A DNA stretch of 64,000 nucleotides from Phorcus lineatus (Eukaryota; Mollusca; Gastropoda; Trochida; Trochidae). The position numbers were made by a program, and so were the translations under genes. Shown piece after piece: positions 45,522-58,418 of this stretch (its first letter is position 1; each line of letters begins with the position of its first letter). The notes under the pieces were generated by a model. It searched no databases. It was given only the letters and a program-made list of their open reading frames with translations, and was not told the origin of the DNA. The stretch covers positions 4,606,382-4,670,381 of the forward strand of contig OV121088.1 in assembly GCA_921293015.1 (NCBI GenBank). The letters are read 5' to 3'.

Positions 45522-48132
45522 ATGATGTTTTCTTTGTTTATATCAAATTTCACAATGTATTTTCATCACGAATAGAACCTTAAATCAAATTTCACAGAAC
45601 GTTGAATACAATGAAATCGTTAAATACTTTAATTGCGTTGTGCAGAATTAGGCTTTTTTACGAATTATCTCATGCAGAAAAGACGATCTTGTTACAAATG
45701 ATTACTACTTTTTCCTTACTCATCAGTTATTAATTATCCAGTTATTCCTATAGAATTAATAAGATTGCAAAGTATAGGCAACATTCTCCATTTTATGTCA
45801 TAATAGTTGGTATAAGTCATTGATTAATTCTAACAAATTAAAGGGATGGCGAATAAATCCCACTTTTAACAGACTCATGCTTTGTATGTAACTACATGGT
45901 AAAATAGACCTATAAACGCTTAAATCCTGTTAACAACGTTTTCAAGTTCCACTCATTGCGTGACGACATGGTTCATTATAAAAACCAGTAATTTGCAACT
46001 ACTCATGCAAGCATTACCTAAATAGTCCGTTGATCAAAAGAACATAATTATTAGACTGTGAGGAAAAATAGTGCTTGTGGAAAATAAATATTTCTGGTAA
46101 CTTTATGGGTTCATGTATTCGTATGCCTTCTCTGTCAAATGTTCGGATGCGATTTTCTCAGTTTATTTTTCTCTTTAATTATTTAATAAATGAACAATAT
46201 TTACACCCATTGTGTTTCACTTTTTCTCTTTTTCAAAATGTTTATTGGCCAGACTACTTTGAAATTGAAGTTTAAACATCATAATATGACATTTCCTACA
46301 ACATCGTGACAATTTCCTACAACATCGATTTCCAATTTCCAATTTGCACTTGCATTTGATTATAAGGAGGTTTTTATCATTTATGTTTTTTTTGTAATTT
46401 CGTGTCCAGCTTTTTGTTGTATGTCAGAAGGGTTGTTAAAAAAACCTTATAGCTTGTACATCAATCCTTTTGTCACTCTTAGTAAAACCTTTTTTTGTTA
46501 CTACCGGATATAATTTTGTATACTTATTATAATGAATATAATTATTAAGTATATGATATTTTTTTGGACAGATAAATAACTTTAAAAATCAGATAAAACA
46601 CGGGATTAAGAAAACTAGAAAGAAAATAAACAACCATAGATAAAATGTTGTAATCATTAATTGCATTTATTGTTTTTAACAAGATTTATTTTAGGAAACG
46701 CATTTGTGTTTTACGATTTATTTATCTTGTACGATAACGTTTTGACAACTTGATTAAGTACATCTGTTTTGTTTTTTAATTAAGATATCGTGCCATTGTT
46801 TTTATGTAGTGAACTATTTTATGGTACAGATAAATAATTAAATAAATCTGAAAAACAGTTGGTCATAAAATACCTAATAAGAAGATCTTCTATCAATCTT
46901 AAAAATATTGAGAAACAGTAGCATCTTAGTCTTCATTTATGTCAAAGAAGGAAAATTTGATTATCTTTAGAACTCATTAAAGGCGTTTCTACTTCAGAAA
47001 ACCGATGCAAACTGTAGTAAAATTACAAATTAATCATAATCAGGTTGTAAGTACTTTACATTAAAGTCGATTAATCTTCATTCTACATTTCTCAATGCCA
47101 CAAGGTGAAAACCATGTTGACTATTTATTCATTCTAGAAAATATCTCCTGAATTAGTAGTAAATTTTAAATCAGGGTTGTTTTAAGGGATGTTTATCATC
47201 AATCTCAGTGATTGTCTTCTTCCATGGATTTAAACAATGCATGCTGCCAGAGGCGGCATGCAAATAAACTATCCCGATACAAATCCATTCTTAACACGTC
47301 AGTGTATGTTCCATTTCATTAACAGCACGGGTGAATGAGACCCATATGAAACGGTTTTGTGTGTTGGCTATGTAATCTGAAATACTTCTAAAACATTGTC
47401 GGAATTATGTAAAGGGCTCAAGAATATATATTAATATTTTCTACATGTTGACCCTCGAACGAACTTCCTTAGAACTTAGAATAATTACACTGTGATAAAA
47501 AATCTGTTCACAGATATCATTGACATTGAATCATATGTTCACTTGACATATGGCATTTAAAGTAAGATGTATACAATGTAGCTTACAATACAGGTATATT
47601 TAAATAGAACCTTTGAGACTTGTCTACAAACGAACATCCTGATTTTCAAAGACACAGAGTCTTTAATTGTTAAGCTTCTATGGTTTTGTTACGGATAAGA
47701 TTTGTTCTTGATTACCCAAGGGAATATAAACCATCCTTGAATGTTAGTTTGATTGATTGTCAAATCCAGTAAACCTTAGATCAAAGGATTTTTCCTCTTA
47801 ATAGGACGACTAAGATTGGCATGTATATAGAGTTTTAAATCAAATGGGAAGGTTGTTTTATGGGGGTTTAACTATATATAAAATTCAACTAAAAATTCTT
47901 CATGATTTCTGGAGTCCCTCCCTGTTGTCACATGGAATGGGAACTGGCATATCAGGCTGTAATTGATATAGGATACAAAACGACCTTTCATTTAATACTA
48001 TTTCTTATTAAACGAATAAAAGATTAAGTATAGAACGAGCGAAAGCGAGTTTGATACCAAATCAATACAATACAAGAACAACGTTTCATTGAATTGAAGT
48101 CAAATATGAATATGAAAAATGCATTAGAAAAA
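45522..48132. other. Non-coding, AT-rich
   Basis: No gene or element recognised. The open frame at 46,075-46,275 is Phe/Leu/Ile-rich and judged spurious. Confidence 0.5.
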
Positions 48133-48530
48133 TCATTCTCTCCCCACAGAGGCTGCTTCGTCATTAATTCTTATGCAACCTCTGTCCAATTACGAACGGA
48201 TATAGAAGCCTGATGGATTGTGCAATTAGCTACGCCGTTTCAAAAGTCATCATGCAAAACGCCACAGTTATATATATAATTATTCGCATGCTTTCAGAAA
48301 GCTAAAACCTATTCGAATACACACTTAGCACTTTAAGTCATATTATGCCTTTGCTTTATTTATTGACTAAATCATTGCATATTCCTTTGTGACAACAAAT
48401 ACGTTAGCCATGCATGAGGTGTTTTCATTGGCTGAAACAACCAGGGGAATGTACCGGAAGTCCGAGGAGAGGCCGTTTTAGAACAGATCGAGGTTGTATG
48501 ATATTTAAGACGGAGCCACCTTTGTTGTCA
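48133..48530. mobile_element. MITE of a two-member family, copy 2
   Basis: The left end tctccccacagaggctgctt and right end gacggagccacctttgttg match the ends of the element at 45,066. Internal words (ctacgccgtttcaaaagtca, tgtgacaacaaatacg, ttttcattggctgaaa) are shared as well. It is more diverged and shorter. Confidence 0.82.
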
Positions 48531-49655
48531 TCAATTGTAGAAAAAGTTGTCCCGATATATATCATGCTGTTAAGTTTCTATACTCAGTAATTAAATAAAC
48601 ACCTTACATGTCTTAATGTATATGCACGTGCTTTATGTTTCTCAAATGTATATACATGTATATTCCAAGTTGTCATACGTCGATGGCGTAATAATCAACC
48701 GAAATAAAGAAAAGTAGATTCCAAATTTTAAACGAGTTAAATATAAGTAGTATGAAGTTTAGTATTTTGTTTGTCTCTAGAACTTAAATATCAAACATAA
48801 TTGCCAAACGTATGCTGAAAGAAACATTTCCGTAACTTGGCTGCCATGGTGACGGCAGTGCTAACATTGTGACGTCACAACCACAACGTATTGTAATGTC
48901 ATACGTGCAGCGGTATTACACTAATTAAATATTGCTGTATTACTATTACATTATAGTATTTCACACGAGCGTGTAATAATAACAAATCAACAACTTGATG
49001 GAAACGAAACGGGAATATATATGTGAATTCATCACTAAACCAATCAGCATTAAATTCATTCTTTAGTAAAGAGTACAAACATGTGTAAACATGCCAAAAA
49101 GGAAAACTGAAATAAGCACTTTAGAAAAGGAACATAAGCAGTTGAACTATTGCATACATTGAACGATTGCACAAAAGGATTTATTTGTTCAGTAAGAGAA
49201 GCATATTACTGGACTTTAGCATGCTATAAAAATAGAAGAGTTATAAAACATGTTGACATTGTTAGGACTTGATAAAACAAGTTCTAGGTTCGCAATCTTC
49301 AAACATTTTAGATATGAATTATCGATAAGAAGTGTAAGAAAGACTTGATATTGATAGAAATATACTGCCAAAGAAATGCAAAAAAGGCATATGAAGTACA
49401 CTGAACGTTTTTTAAAGACAATATTTCCTCTATTCTCTATTCTAGTGAGTGGGAAACAACATAACAAACATTTCAAACAGCATGGAAATTTCAGCAAGAC
49501 CAAGCTATAATTCTAAAGGGCTCATTCAAGCACGTTCATGAAAATGCTTGCATAGGAATATCATTAGGAAGGAATAATCATCTTGTTGACAACTGCTGGT
49601 CACGTTAAAGGCTTATTTTTGGTGTATAGGGTTTTTAAATTGTTTTTTATTTCTA

Positions 49656-49659
49656 ATAG

Positions 49660-49708
<49 letters not shown>

Positions 49709-49754
49709 TAACTTGTATAGCGCCTTGTTTCCAGCAAGAGCTGCTCAACGGCGT
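49656..49754. repeat. AAT/GAT microsatellite next to a dispersed-repeat end
   Basis: A taa/tga trinucleotide array at 49,656-49,710 is followed by cttgtatagcgccttgtttc and gctgctcaacggcg. This resembles the TATAGCGCC-type ends of dispersed invertebrate repeats next to simple tails. Confidence 0.6.
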
Positions 49755-49812
49755 TGGAGAAGAAAAAGTGGAAGTATATACAGAGATAGAGAAAAGTAGG
49801 GTTTACAGGATA

Positions 49813-50210
49813 CTCTATTTATCTGATTTAGAACACGAGATGAATAAACAAAGTTAAGAACTAACTGGAAGATCTTGTTTAAACAGGATGTATCGACTTT
49901 TCATCATGTATGCTATAACATACAAACAACAATAACACTGATCAGTTACGGTCCTAAACCTACTGAGACATTATGAGTTCTAAGATGTAAAGTTATAGAT
50001 TTGTTTGTATTTCTAACTCTATTTATCTGATACGAAAACGAGATGAACAAACCAAGTTAAGGACTCACTTACAGATCTATATTAAACTGGATTTATCGAC
50101 TTTTCATCATTCATCCTATAACATAGAAACAATTACACTAATCCGCTTCGGTCCTAAACCTACTGAGACATAATGAGTTCTAAGACGTAAACCTATAAAT
50201 ATATATATAA
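49813..50210. repeat. Tandem duplication, unit about 204 bp
   Basis: Units start at 49,813 and 50,017 (ctctatttatctgat). They share atcgacttttcatcat, ggtcctaaacctactgagac and atgagttctaaga. Non-coding. Confidence 0.9.
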
Positions 50211-50329
50211 CTGTATCCAAATACAAAGGAGGTGACAAATACATTGCATTTTTTCACAGATACAACGTTTCGTTAGAAACTACACTTGTGTATACTAATC
50301 ATAAGTATCTTTTTGTAGCTGCTCATGCA

Positions 50330-51290
50330 AATAACAGCTATCTTAGATTGTAAGTGTTGGTGAAATTACCCAGCGATTGGACCACATTTGTGGAGAGTCA
50401 CAACGTAATGCTTGCTTCAATCAGAATGATCTCATGATGTAGAATGTAAAATCGATACAAAATACTTAATTTTAGCCCTGATCAAAACTTCAGAGGTTAT
50501 TAGAAATTGGTTATCGATATCTTCCTGAAATATTAACCAAATAATATATAAAGACTTCCTTACCACACACCACGTTATGACTTTATAACATCATACACCC
50601 AGAGCCCCATTTCCCAGAATGATTAGTTGTCAAGTTACATGCTGAATTGAATACTTAGCCTTTGGGTTTGTGACATTTCCGGGCACATTTTCAGTCAGAT
50701 GCTTTCTACTGAGGGCTCTAATATCTGCCAGAATATTTACCTAAAACTGACACAACTGAAAATGCCTCGTGGCATAGAATTGACAATAATTGCCACACCT
50801 TGAGTATTTAGGTCACACGTTTCGTAAATGGTCAATATTGAAAACCTTCAGAGAGTCTAAAAGTCATCTGTAGAATCACAGTGCGATGTTGATTCAGATT
50901 CAGTATAATCTAATGGCGTAGAAAGTAGAAGGTAATAGAAAAAAAATCTGACTGTGACCAAACGTTCAGAAGGTACTATCCTTGAGGCTTTTTGTTGAAT
51001 TCAGAAATATTGAATATGTAATATAGCTAGACTGCTAAGCACTATGCTCTATATATCGGACACTCAAATACCTTTTCAGAGAATAATAAGGTGTCTATTT
51101 GCATGTTGGATGAAGACCTAGTCTTTGTGGCACATATCTAGTAAGATGCTTTCTACAATATTTGCCAAAATACCTACCTTAAAGTGACATTTTTTGTGAA
51201 AGTACTAAGTTGCATTTACAGGGCCAATCATCACCACAACGTGAACATTTAGGACACTTTATGTCAAGAAGAGGCGAGAACATTACATTG
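50330..51290. repeat. Diverged tandem duplication, unit about 0.5 kb
   Basis: The first half (to about 50,830) and second half share agtcagatgctttctac versus tagtaagatgctttctac, agaatatttacctaaaactg versus aatacctaccttaaagtg, and a matching cacaacgt/cacacctt segment near the ends. Non-coding. Confidence 0.6.
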
Positions 51291-51407
51291 AACGAGGCAT
51301 GCACTTAGTAACAGGAAAGACTGAGTCATGAATCGAGTTTTAGTAAAATTACGTTCTGAAATGTCTTTCTATGCATATGATCTTCCTGGATCAAACGGAT
51401 AAAGTAA

Positions 51408-51782
51408 GTAAAACGAGAGGAAGTATCACTTGACAATGAAAGACAGCAATTAAATTGGAAACATGTTCTAAAGAAAAAGCTTCATCAAATTAAACCACCG
51501 AAGAAAGAAATTACATATGTACAGCAAGCATTTAACACATCTTGCAATCGTGTGTTAGAAAGAAACAGTAAACCATATAGAAACATCGATCAAACATTTC
51601 GTGGAAAGTTTGAATTGCAAGGAACCATGAATTTCAAAGAGTGCGATAGGTCATTGAATGTCATAATTGAAAACACTTCCTGGAAACCTACCACTGAAAT
51701 GGTCAATTATCTTAAAGATCGCTTGTCTGAAAAAGGTTTCTACCAAGGTATCACTGTAAGGTATGAACCTAAAGCCAGTTAA
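51408..51782 (+). CDS. Unidentified open frame or exon
   Basis: A continuous frame of about 125 codons without stops from 51,408, with no obvious Met start. It reads KKLHQIKPPKKEITYVQQAF, YRNIDQTFRGKFELQGTMNF and SLNVIIENTSWKPTTEMVNY, then LKDRLSEKGFYQGIT. Acceptor-like atgtacag (51,524) and donor-like ct/gtaagg (51,753) frame the best part. Composition looks coding. No family recognised. Confidence 0.33.
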   Translation, partial: VKREEVSLDNERQQLNWKHVLKKKLHQIKPPKKEITYVQQAFNTSCNRVLERNSKPYRNIDQTFRGKFELQGTMNFKECDRSLNVIIENTSWKPTTEMVNYLKDRLSEKGFYQGITVRYEPKAS

Positions 51783-52678
51783 GAGACAACAGCATGGGAA
51801 AGCAATTAAATGCCAGAACAGAACAATGGCCGTAGGCCTTTGAATGTTGATATCGAGGTCTTCCTGATCACACACCACTAATATGAGCAATTATAGAATT
51901 ATTTCTGTACTCTTTGAAAATGAATACGTTCTTTCCATTATTAAACTAATTCTTTTACGAAAGACTCAAATAAACCATTCTTTTCGGGCTTTTGATATTT
52001 GATATGTCCTTGTTGAACACGTTTGTCTGTCTTGACGGAATAGTAATATTTAAATCAGAACCTTAAAATATGTCATGTAAAGGTAAAAATCATTTCCATA
52101 ACTCACAGTGAAAGTTTAAAATCACTTACCGCTTGTTCTGGTTATATTGATGTTTCAGACAAAGTTTATTGATAAAATCGACTGGTATCATCTCTTTGTC
52201 GTAACAAATCAAGAGTTATTAAAGAGATAAAGATCATTTGAAGGCAAATGACCAAATGGCCAAATTGATTTTAAAACATACATGATATTTTATTGTATTC
52301 AAGACCTACAGGATCAACTCAATGTATGTAAACTATTTGAAAATAATGTCCTACATAATAATGAAATAAACATTTCTAGTTTTTCTCCTTTTTCTTGGCA
52401 ATATTAACTATAACAATCAGAAAATGAATGATATTTTCTAAGAACAATGCACTTCCTTTTGAAATGTTATTCCTGTTTTAGAAGTGGAAATGATAAATAA
52501 TAATAACTGAATGAAGATGAAATCATTTAACTTATACGTGATTGGAAAATATTTTACAAGCTCAGATACTTATTAACGTAGCAAACATTAAGGTATTAAG
52601 CACGGATTTTAAAAAATTTATTTCTTCAAATTTTCCCCAATAAACAATAGTTTATTCCAATTGTGTTATTTTCAGAGG

Positions 52679-52791
52679 ATTTAAACACTTTTCCCATCCC
52701 AATCCCCAAAGTCGTAGAAAAAATGATGAAGTATCATCCAAAAACCACTGACAGGCAATTGTGTGTGAAAACCTTCAATCATTTAAAGTAT
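52679..52791 (+). CDS. Possible small exon with ARM-repeat-like helix text
   Basis: After ttattttcag the frame reads DLNTFPIPIPKVVEKMMKYH then PKTTDRQLCVKTFNHLKYG. The spacing VxxMxxHPxxxxxQxxCxxxLxxL recalls one armadillo-like helical repeat (LRRK2/ARMC style). A single short match without neighbours is weak evidence. Confidence 0.25.
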
Positions 52792-55092
52792 GGTATATCG
52801 TTTTAAAGTTGCTTTTTTGATTGAAAAACATTGCCTTGCAATTTGAAACATATATTTTCGTTTTCGTGAGATAACTTTATTTACTTAAAAAACTATTAAA
52901 GCGATTTAAACCTTAAAACCCATAAAACCCATATTCATCAATTACAATATTCTAGTAAATAATTTGAATTATTTCATTTAAACGACTGACTTTATTTATG
53001 TTCTTTAAATGCCATGTCTAATTAATGAGCAAATCTGTTAATAATACAAATGCAGATGCATTGCTTCAGTTTTTGAGTTGCTAATTAATTAATCGCTGAA
53101 ATTGATAATCTAATTTATTACAGACAAAAACATTTTCTCACAAAATATCTAACAAGAATAATTAATATTAATCTTTGAACTATCGGGATAAGTGAGCAAA
53201 TTAGTCTTGATGTCGAAGATGGAAAAACATGAAGATTGCCTGCACTGAAGACATTGGAGGTTTTTCAATAGTTGCATACCAATACAAAGCGTAGTGAATT
53301 TCAATAAATGATAATACATTTGTACAGTACATAAATCGAAAAAAATTTGAGCTCTGTTAGATAAAATTCTTATGCTACTAGGTGCCAACGTGTTCATAAT
53401 TTATATATTTATCACATTCACATTTCGGATGATTAGAAATAGTCATAGTTTTTCACCGTAGCATGTTATTGTGAGAGGAAAATATTGTCACGACTGAGTA
53501 GTGAAAATCCGTACAATAACCCATTTCCGTTCAGATAGAAAGGCCCACATTAAAAATCCTTATAATTTACATCATGTCCATGTCATTTTCATAACCAAGA
53601 GAAAAAAGGTTTGGACACATTTATGAGTTTTTTTTACATTGATCTTTTAAAGAAAGCACTTAATCATTCAAGATATAAGTGATGATTCCCATATGTTAAT
53701 TTATAATCAACCATCAACAAATGTTTAAGGAAAGGAAGGTTCTCTGAACTAAAGGTCAATGACATGTATACATAAATTGATTAAACAAAACTACTTTTAT
53801 TTGTGCATGGTTGAGAAAACTGATGCGTAGGTAAGTTGAGTAAAATAATGGACGGGATTTTAAAAATATCATCCTTCATTTCCTAGGCGATTCATCTGTG
53901 CAAATTGATGATTTCCTTTAATCCAGTTTATCCATGATTGCTTTACTGAATGAATCACTGTTAACGAATATTTTATCATTTCTCTTAAAATGCTTTTTAT
54001 TGTTAATAAATATCGAAGTAGGGAAATAATTATTCTTGACATTTCGAAAAATTTTAAACATGTATTTAACAGTTTCAAATTCATATGTGTAAATGTAAAT
54101 ATGACTGTTGATTTTTGATTAACTTCACCTAGATTCTAAAGAATCACGATACCTGGTGGGAAATCTAGCACTGATTTATAAATGATAATGAATATCCTTT
54201 CCCTTAACACAACCTTTAATACTAACGTCGGAACATTAATTACATGTAGTTTGCATGCCTTAATATTGGTAACCTTAACATCTAATAAACGTAAGGTGCT
54301 TGTTAAAATAAACCAAAGTATTCGTTTGACAAGTCGCTGATTAATTACTTTAATTTCAAATAAAAGTATCCAAAGATTTCAGACTTGTTTTAAAATAATA
54401 TTATTTGTATAAACGGATATCTCGATTACTAATCGTACCCATTGTATTACTTGTTTCTCTTCTTCTGATTTCTATATTCTAAAATATTCAGTGATTGTAC
54501 ATGCTAATACAAACAAACACATGATTGTTAGTGGGATTGATGATCAAATCCAGTAAATCGTGGCTCAAAGGTTATGTTTTCAATGTGGAACGCTGGTGAA
54601 TCTCACGGGTGTTTGAACACAACTTAAATTTTGAAGCAGTTGTTAATAGTATATATCAGTAAATCCAATCACAAATAGCAAACATCTCTCCCTATTATGT
54701 CTCGAATCTAACTGTTAGACAAACAGAAACGTTTGGTAACAGCAAATTCAAGAGAGTTGTGGTGTGACATCTGTTCTAAAATTATCTTATTACAAATTAC
54801 TGACCTTACTTAAGTACGTACAGTTGTCACCTGAAGATTTTTCCTTTATTGAAGTCTATCAAAAATGATTAGTTCTTAGTCCACTTTTTTTGAATTTTCG
54901 ACTATGATAAATTTTCCAAATAAGAGTTTAAGACGACCCTCGTATTGCTGACAGGAGAAAAGTGGTGCTGGCGCAGGTGACTGCTTTTACACCTTCACCA
55001 TACACAAAAGTGAAGGAAACGGTCTGGAACCTAAATGAGCCTAAAACCTACTAGGGAGAATTACCTTAGATTTAAAAAAATATATATTTGAA

Positions 55093-55476
55093 TTGACCAG
55101 TGAACCAGAGAATTATCTTTCAATGTTGCCTTTCATCATGATATGTCTTCTTGCTCGAAGGCTTCCAACAGATGTGTCTTTTTCCAGTAAAATGAGCACA
55201 ATGAATGAGAGCACTTTAAGAAATGAACAAAGGAACTATTTAATGAATCGCAAGATGACACACAAGGTATGGTTATTCAGTCAGAAAAATGAAGTAGTTA
55301 ACCACTCGGTTTTTAACTATGACACAAGATTAAACCCGAATCAACAATTGAACCTGAGGAACATCTCTCGTTGCTCCTTTGATCATGGTGGTCTTCAAGC
55401 TCATAGGCTTACTGGGATGATTATTGTTCGTGAAATTAGTGAAAGGTTAAGTGGAGTGGGAATACCAGCATGTTGA
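55093..55476 (+). CDS. Unidentified open frame with a possible signal peptide
   Basis: 127 codons. The frame has an acceptor-like gaattgaccag at its start. The internal ATG at 55,123 begins MLPFIMICLLARRLPTDVSF, a short hydrophobic segment that could be a weak signal peptide. Downstream text is polar (HSVFNYDTRLNPNQQLNLRN, DHGGLQAHRLTGMIIVREIS) and ends GVGIPAC. A possible donor (cacaag/gtatgg) lies at about 55,267. No domain recognised. Confidence 0.3.
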   Translation: MTSEPENYLSMLPFIMICLLARRLPTDVSFSSKMSTMNESTLRNEQRNYLMNRKMTHKVWLFSQKNEVVNHSVFNYDTRLNPNQQLNLRNISRCSFDHGGLQAHRLTGMIIVREISERLSGVGIPAC

Positions 55477-56580
55477 ATTGCTCTGTTTTGATCAAACATA
55501 TTTGATTATGAATTGAAAGTTAAGGCTTAAGAAATAAGTTTAATATAAGCGATACATTTACTTGAAAACTTATCACGAAGCATGTTTCAACAAACTTATA
55601 ATGCTTTTAAACTAACTACTAACTCAAGAAGATATTGCATGTTACATAATTCCAGGAAATGGAATTAATATTTTGCTGCTTATGACCATAATACCATACA
55701 ATGATGCTAAAACTGATGAGTTTAGTCATGTCGATGAGCATTTCCGTTCAAAACATTCTGAAATAGTAATTCAATCATAATAAATAATTGAAACACCATA
55801 TTTCTCGTTAAATCATTCGCGAAAACCACTAAGTCATAGGGGAAATGAAATGGTGTGTCCTTCCATCCCTTCCTTACACATTGTGTCCTTTTACTTTGTA
55901 ACTAATGAACCATTTGCTTTAACCATGCGAATTAATAAATATGTAATAAAGTGTCTTTTTTTAAATATCTTCATTAAATTTTGCAATTTGTTTGGAAAAG
56001 ATGTGACTGTTAGAAAACAGTTAACAATTCCTGTCCAACCAAACATTCTACACTAATCATCGGATTTTAATCAAATTTTCGATGTAGCTACATTTTAACA
56101 TGAAGGTGTTTCATTTTACTTTTGAAAATATATTTCATTTTTCAATTTTGCGGTTTCGATAAAAAGTCGTAACTTCAAGTAATATTCATTAACTACATGT
56201 AGATTGATTAGGTAAATTTGTTTGTTTGATGTTTTAGCTACCATCCTTGAAGGAGACCAATTTTATGTATATAAACATAGGATTCTATTTACAATCATAG
56301 ATCATTCATGCATATGTTTACTTATTTGAAGAAACTGACCTTATCAAACCTACACGCCAAGGGATTTTCTGAACATATCTAGAGTCTTCTTCAGATTGAG
56401 GTCAAAGTATACTTAGTTAATAAACCACTAGCTTGATTATAGCATACTTATTAATCATTATTACGATTCCTAGTTTTCAAACATCAGCTAATGAAGAGAT
56501 TCATAAAATATTTTCACCAGTCCAAGAGTTTGGCGAGCTTCTTAACCACTCTATTCTAAATATTCAACTCTCTTACACTT

Positions 56581-56796
56581 CAGGGAATCTTCTCCTTGGA
56601 GAAATATAGGCTAAATTTGGCAAATGTCACAAAACCAATTCATTTTATCGATATAACAAGCACTAATTTCGACGATAACGCTCATGATCTGAACGCGTCC
56701 ACTGAATTAATTAGCACATTGAGTTTACTTATATCGCTTAACATCCCAAGGACTTACACTTCTAATATCGACATCGACATGGACATGCTTTTTTGA
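56581..56796 (+). CDS. Unidentified open frame, copy 1 of a duplicated segment
   Basis: The frame reads EKYRLNLANVTKPIHFIDIT then STNFDDNAHDLNASTELIST, LSLLISLNIPRTYTSN. A related but broken version lies at 59,470-59,666. Function unknown. Confidence 0.28.
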   Translation, partial: QGIFSLEKYRLNLANVTKPIHFIDITSTNFDDNAHDLNASTELISTLSLLISLNIPRTYTSNIDIDMDMLF

Positions 56797-58147
56797 CAAT
56801 AATTGACACTTGACACTGTTCATGTTTTGAAATTGTAATATTTAAAGACCCAAAGCAACAATCATGTCTTGTCATTTAAAACAGTTATTTCGCGCAACCG
56901 TTAGTTGTTTCATTGTGGTTAAAGGCAAAGTGCAGTTAGAGGTTTCTTATACATTAAATTATTAAGTAGAAATCATGACTACTATTCTAGATGTATCATC
57001 AGATAACAGGTCTTAGGTAGATGAAATTAATATGTAAATCAATTCTTTTGTTATTCTTACTAATTAATAGTGCGGTGAGAAGGTTGTAGTTGACAATACC
57101 TTTTTTCATATTCATATTACCTAACCGACAGAGAATTTCATTTGAAAATTAATTCCAAATTCTTGAAAGGTAGAAACTTTTATAGATGTTATGCTTATGA
57201 TAGTTATTTCAAGTAATACATATTTTTCAATATTTTAGATAGAGAATACAACTATCTTTTTTATCAGAAAAAAGTCTCATTTTTACATGTCTAATGCTGA
57301 AGATTTTCTAAAAGGTATAAACATGTGATTAAGATAATTAAGTAACAATGATTTTTCACCAGAAACGGAAATACAAAGAAGGTTTCCTATCTCACTCATT
57401 ACATACAATATTGTTAAAGGATTGTCAGTAACTGGCGCAAGGAGATACATCAGAAGTATGCTCTGTGTAAAGAATTATCGGATATTTGGAATTAATGGAA
57501 GTTTGTTATTTCAATATTACTTACGATGAGCAACGTGAAGGGGAGAACAAAGCAAACATCACCGGATTGTGGTGATCACTGTAATGGTTACTTATGTTTA
57601 CAATTGATATAATCTAAGGTAATCTTTGTTTCTTGAAATTCAGAACTTGGAATGCTGTAAATGAAATGATGGAATCATGAGTGCTTTTTAAATTTTGGAG
57701 GGGTGGCCGTGGGGTGGTATTATTTGAAATGAATGGATTCAGTGGAACACTGACAATAAATAAATGATAAAAATCAATATCCCTAACATAATTACGCAGG
57801 ATATAAGAAGTGTCAATAAAGATGAATAATACCAGTATATATTCAGCCTTCAGTATTCCTAGCTCTTATATTAAAACACACCTCTTGAGCATTTCTGTTT
57901 TTCTCAAATTATTCTTAAAATGGATCATTTGTGGTTTAAAAGACACAATTTCTCATAGAAAAACATGTGTCCAACTTATCTTTAATTTTTTAAATTATTT
58001 TTTGGATTACTAGATTTATTTTATTGATTTCAGTTTAATTAAATTTAGTTTAGTTTAGTATAAATTTCACAAACAGAACGTGATCTTAATAACCTAAATC
58101 GATAAGATCTATAACCAGATTCGTATCCTACTGTAGCTGTACTGGAC

Positions 58148-58189
<42 letters not shown>

Positions 58190-58190
58190 T
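58148..58190. repeat. Hexanucleotide microsatellite (tatatg)n
   Basis: About seven units of tatatg. Confidence 0.95.
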
Positions 58191-58418
58191 GAAATAATAA
58201 CAGAGACACGTTATGTTCAACTCAACAAATCAAAAGAAATCTTTGTCTCACAATTGGTCAATTTTGAGCCTACTGGGCCCCTGAAACTCATTAGACTGAT
58301 CAATGAATTCCGGGCATCTTTAAAGATGGTATGCACAGACATTATTGAACAACTGAAGAGTGTTGGCAGGAAGTCATACAGTCAAGTGTCCAGAAATACT
58401 TACCTCAAAGCGTTTTGA
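58191..58418 (+). CDS. Unidentified open frame after microsatellite
   Basis: The part after the aataataacag acceptor-like site reads KSKEIFVSQLVNFEPTGPLK then LIRLINEFRASLKMVCTDII, EQLKSVGRKSYSQVS. It is helical and coding-like in composition. No family recognised. The Met-Tyr run encoded by the microsatellite should not be part of a protein. Confidence 0.28.
   Translation, partial: EIITETRYVQLNKSKEIFVSQLVNFEPTGPLKLIRLINEFRASLKMVCTDIIEQLKSVGRKSYSQVSRNTYLKAF

Noticed and set aside
53869-54084. 71-codon minus-strand frame at 53.9 kb
   Set aside because: Leu, Ile and Lys rich with no duplication or splice support; likely chance in AT-rich DNA.
55123-55476. Interleukin-17-like cystine-knot cytokine
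   Set aside because: The size and possible signal peptide invited comparison, but the spacing of cysteines and the CPW-type motif are absent.
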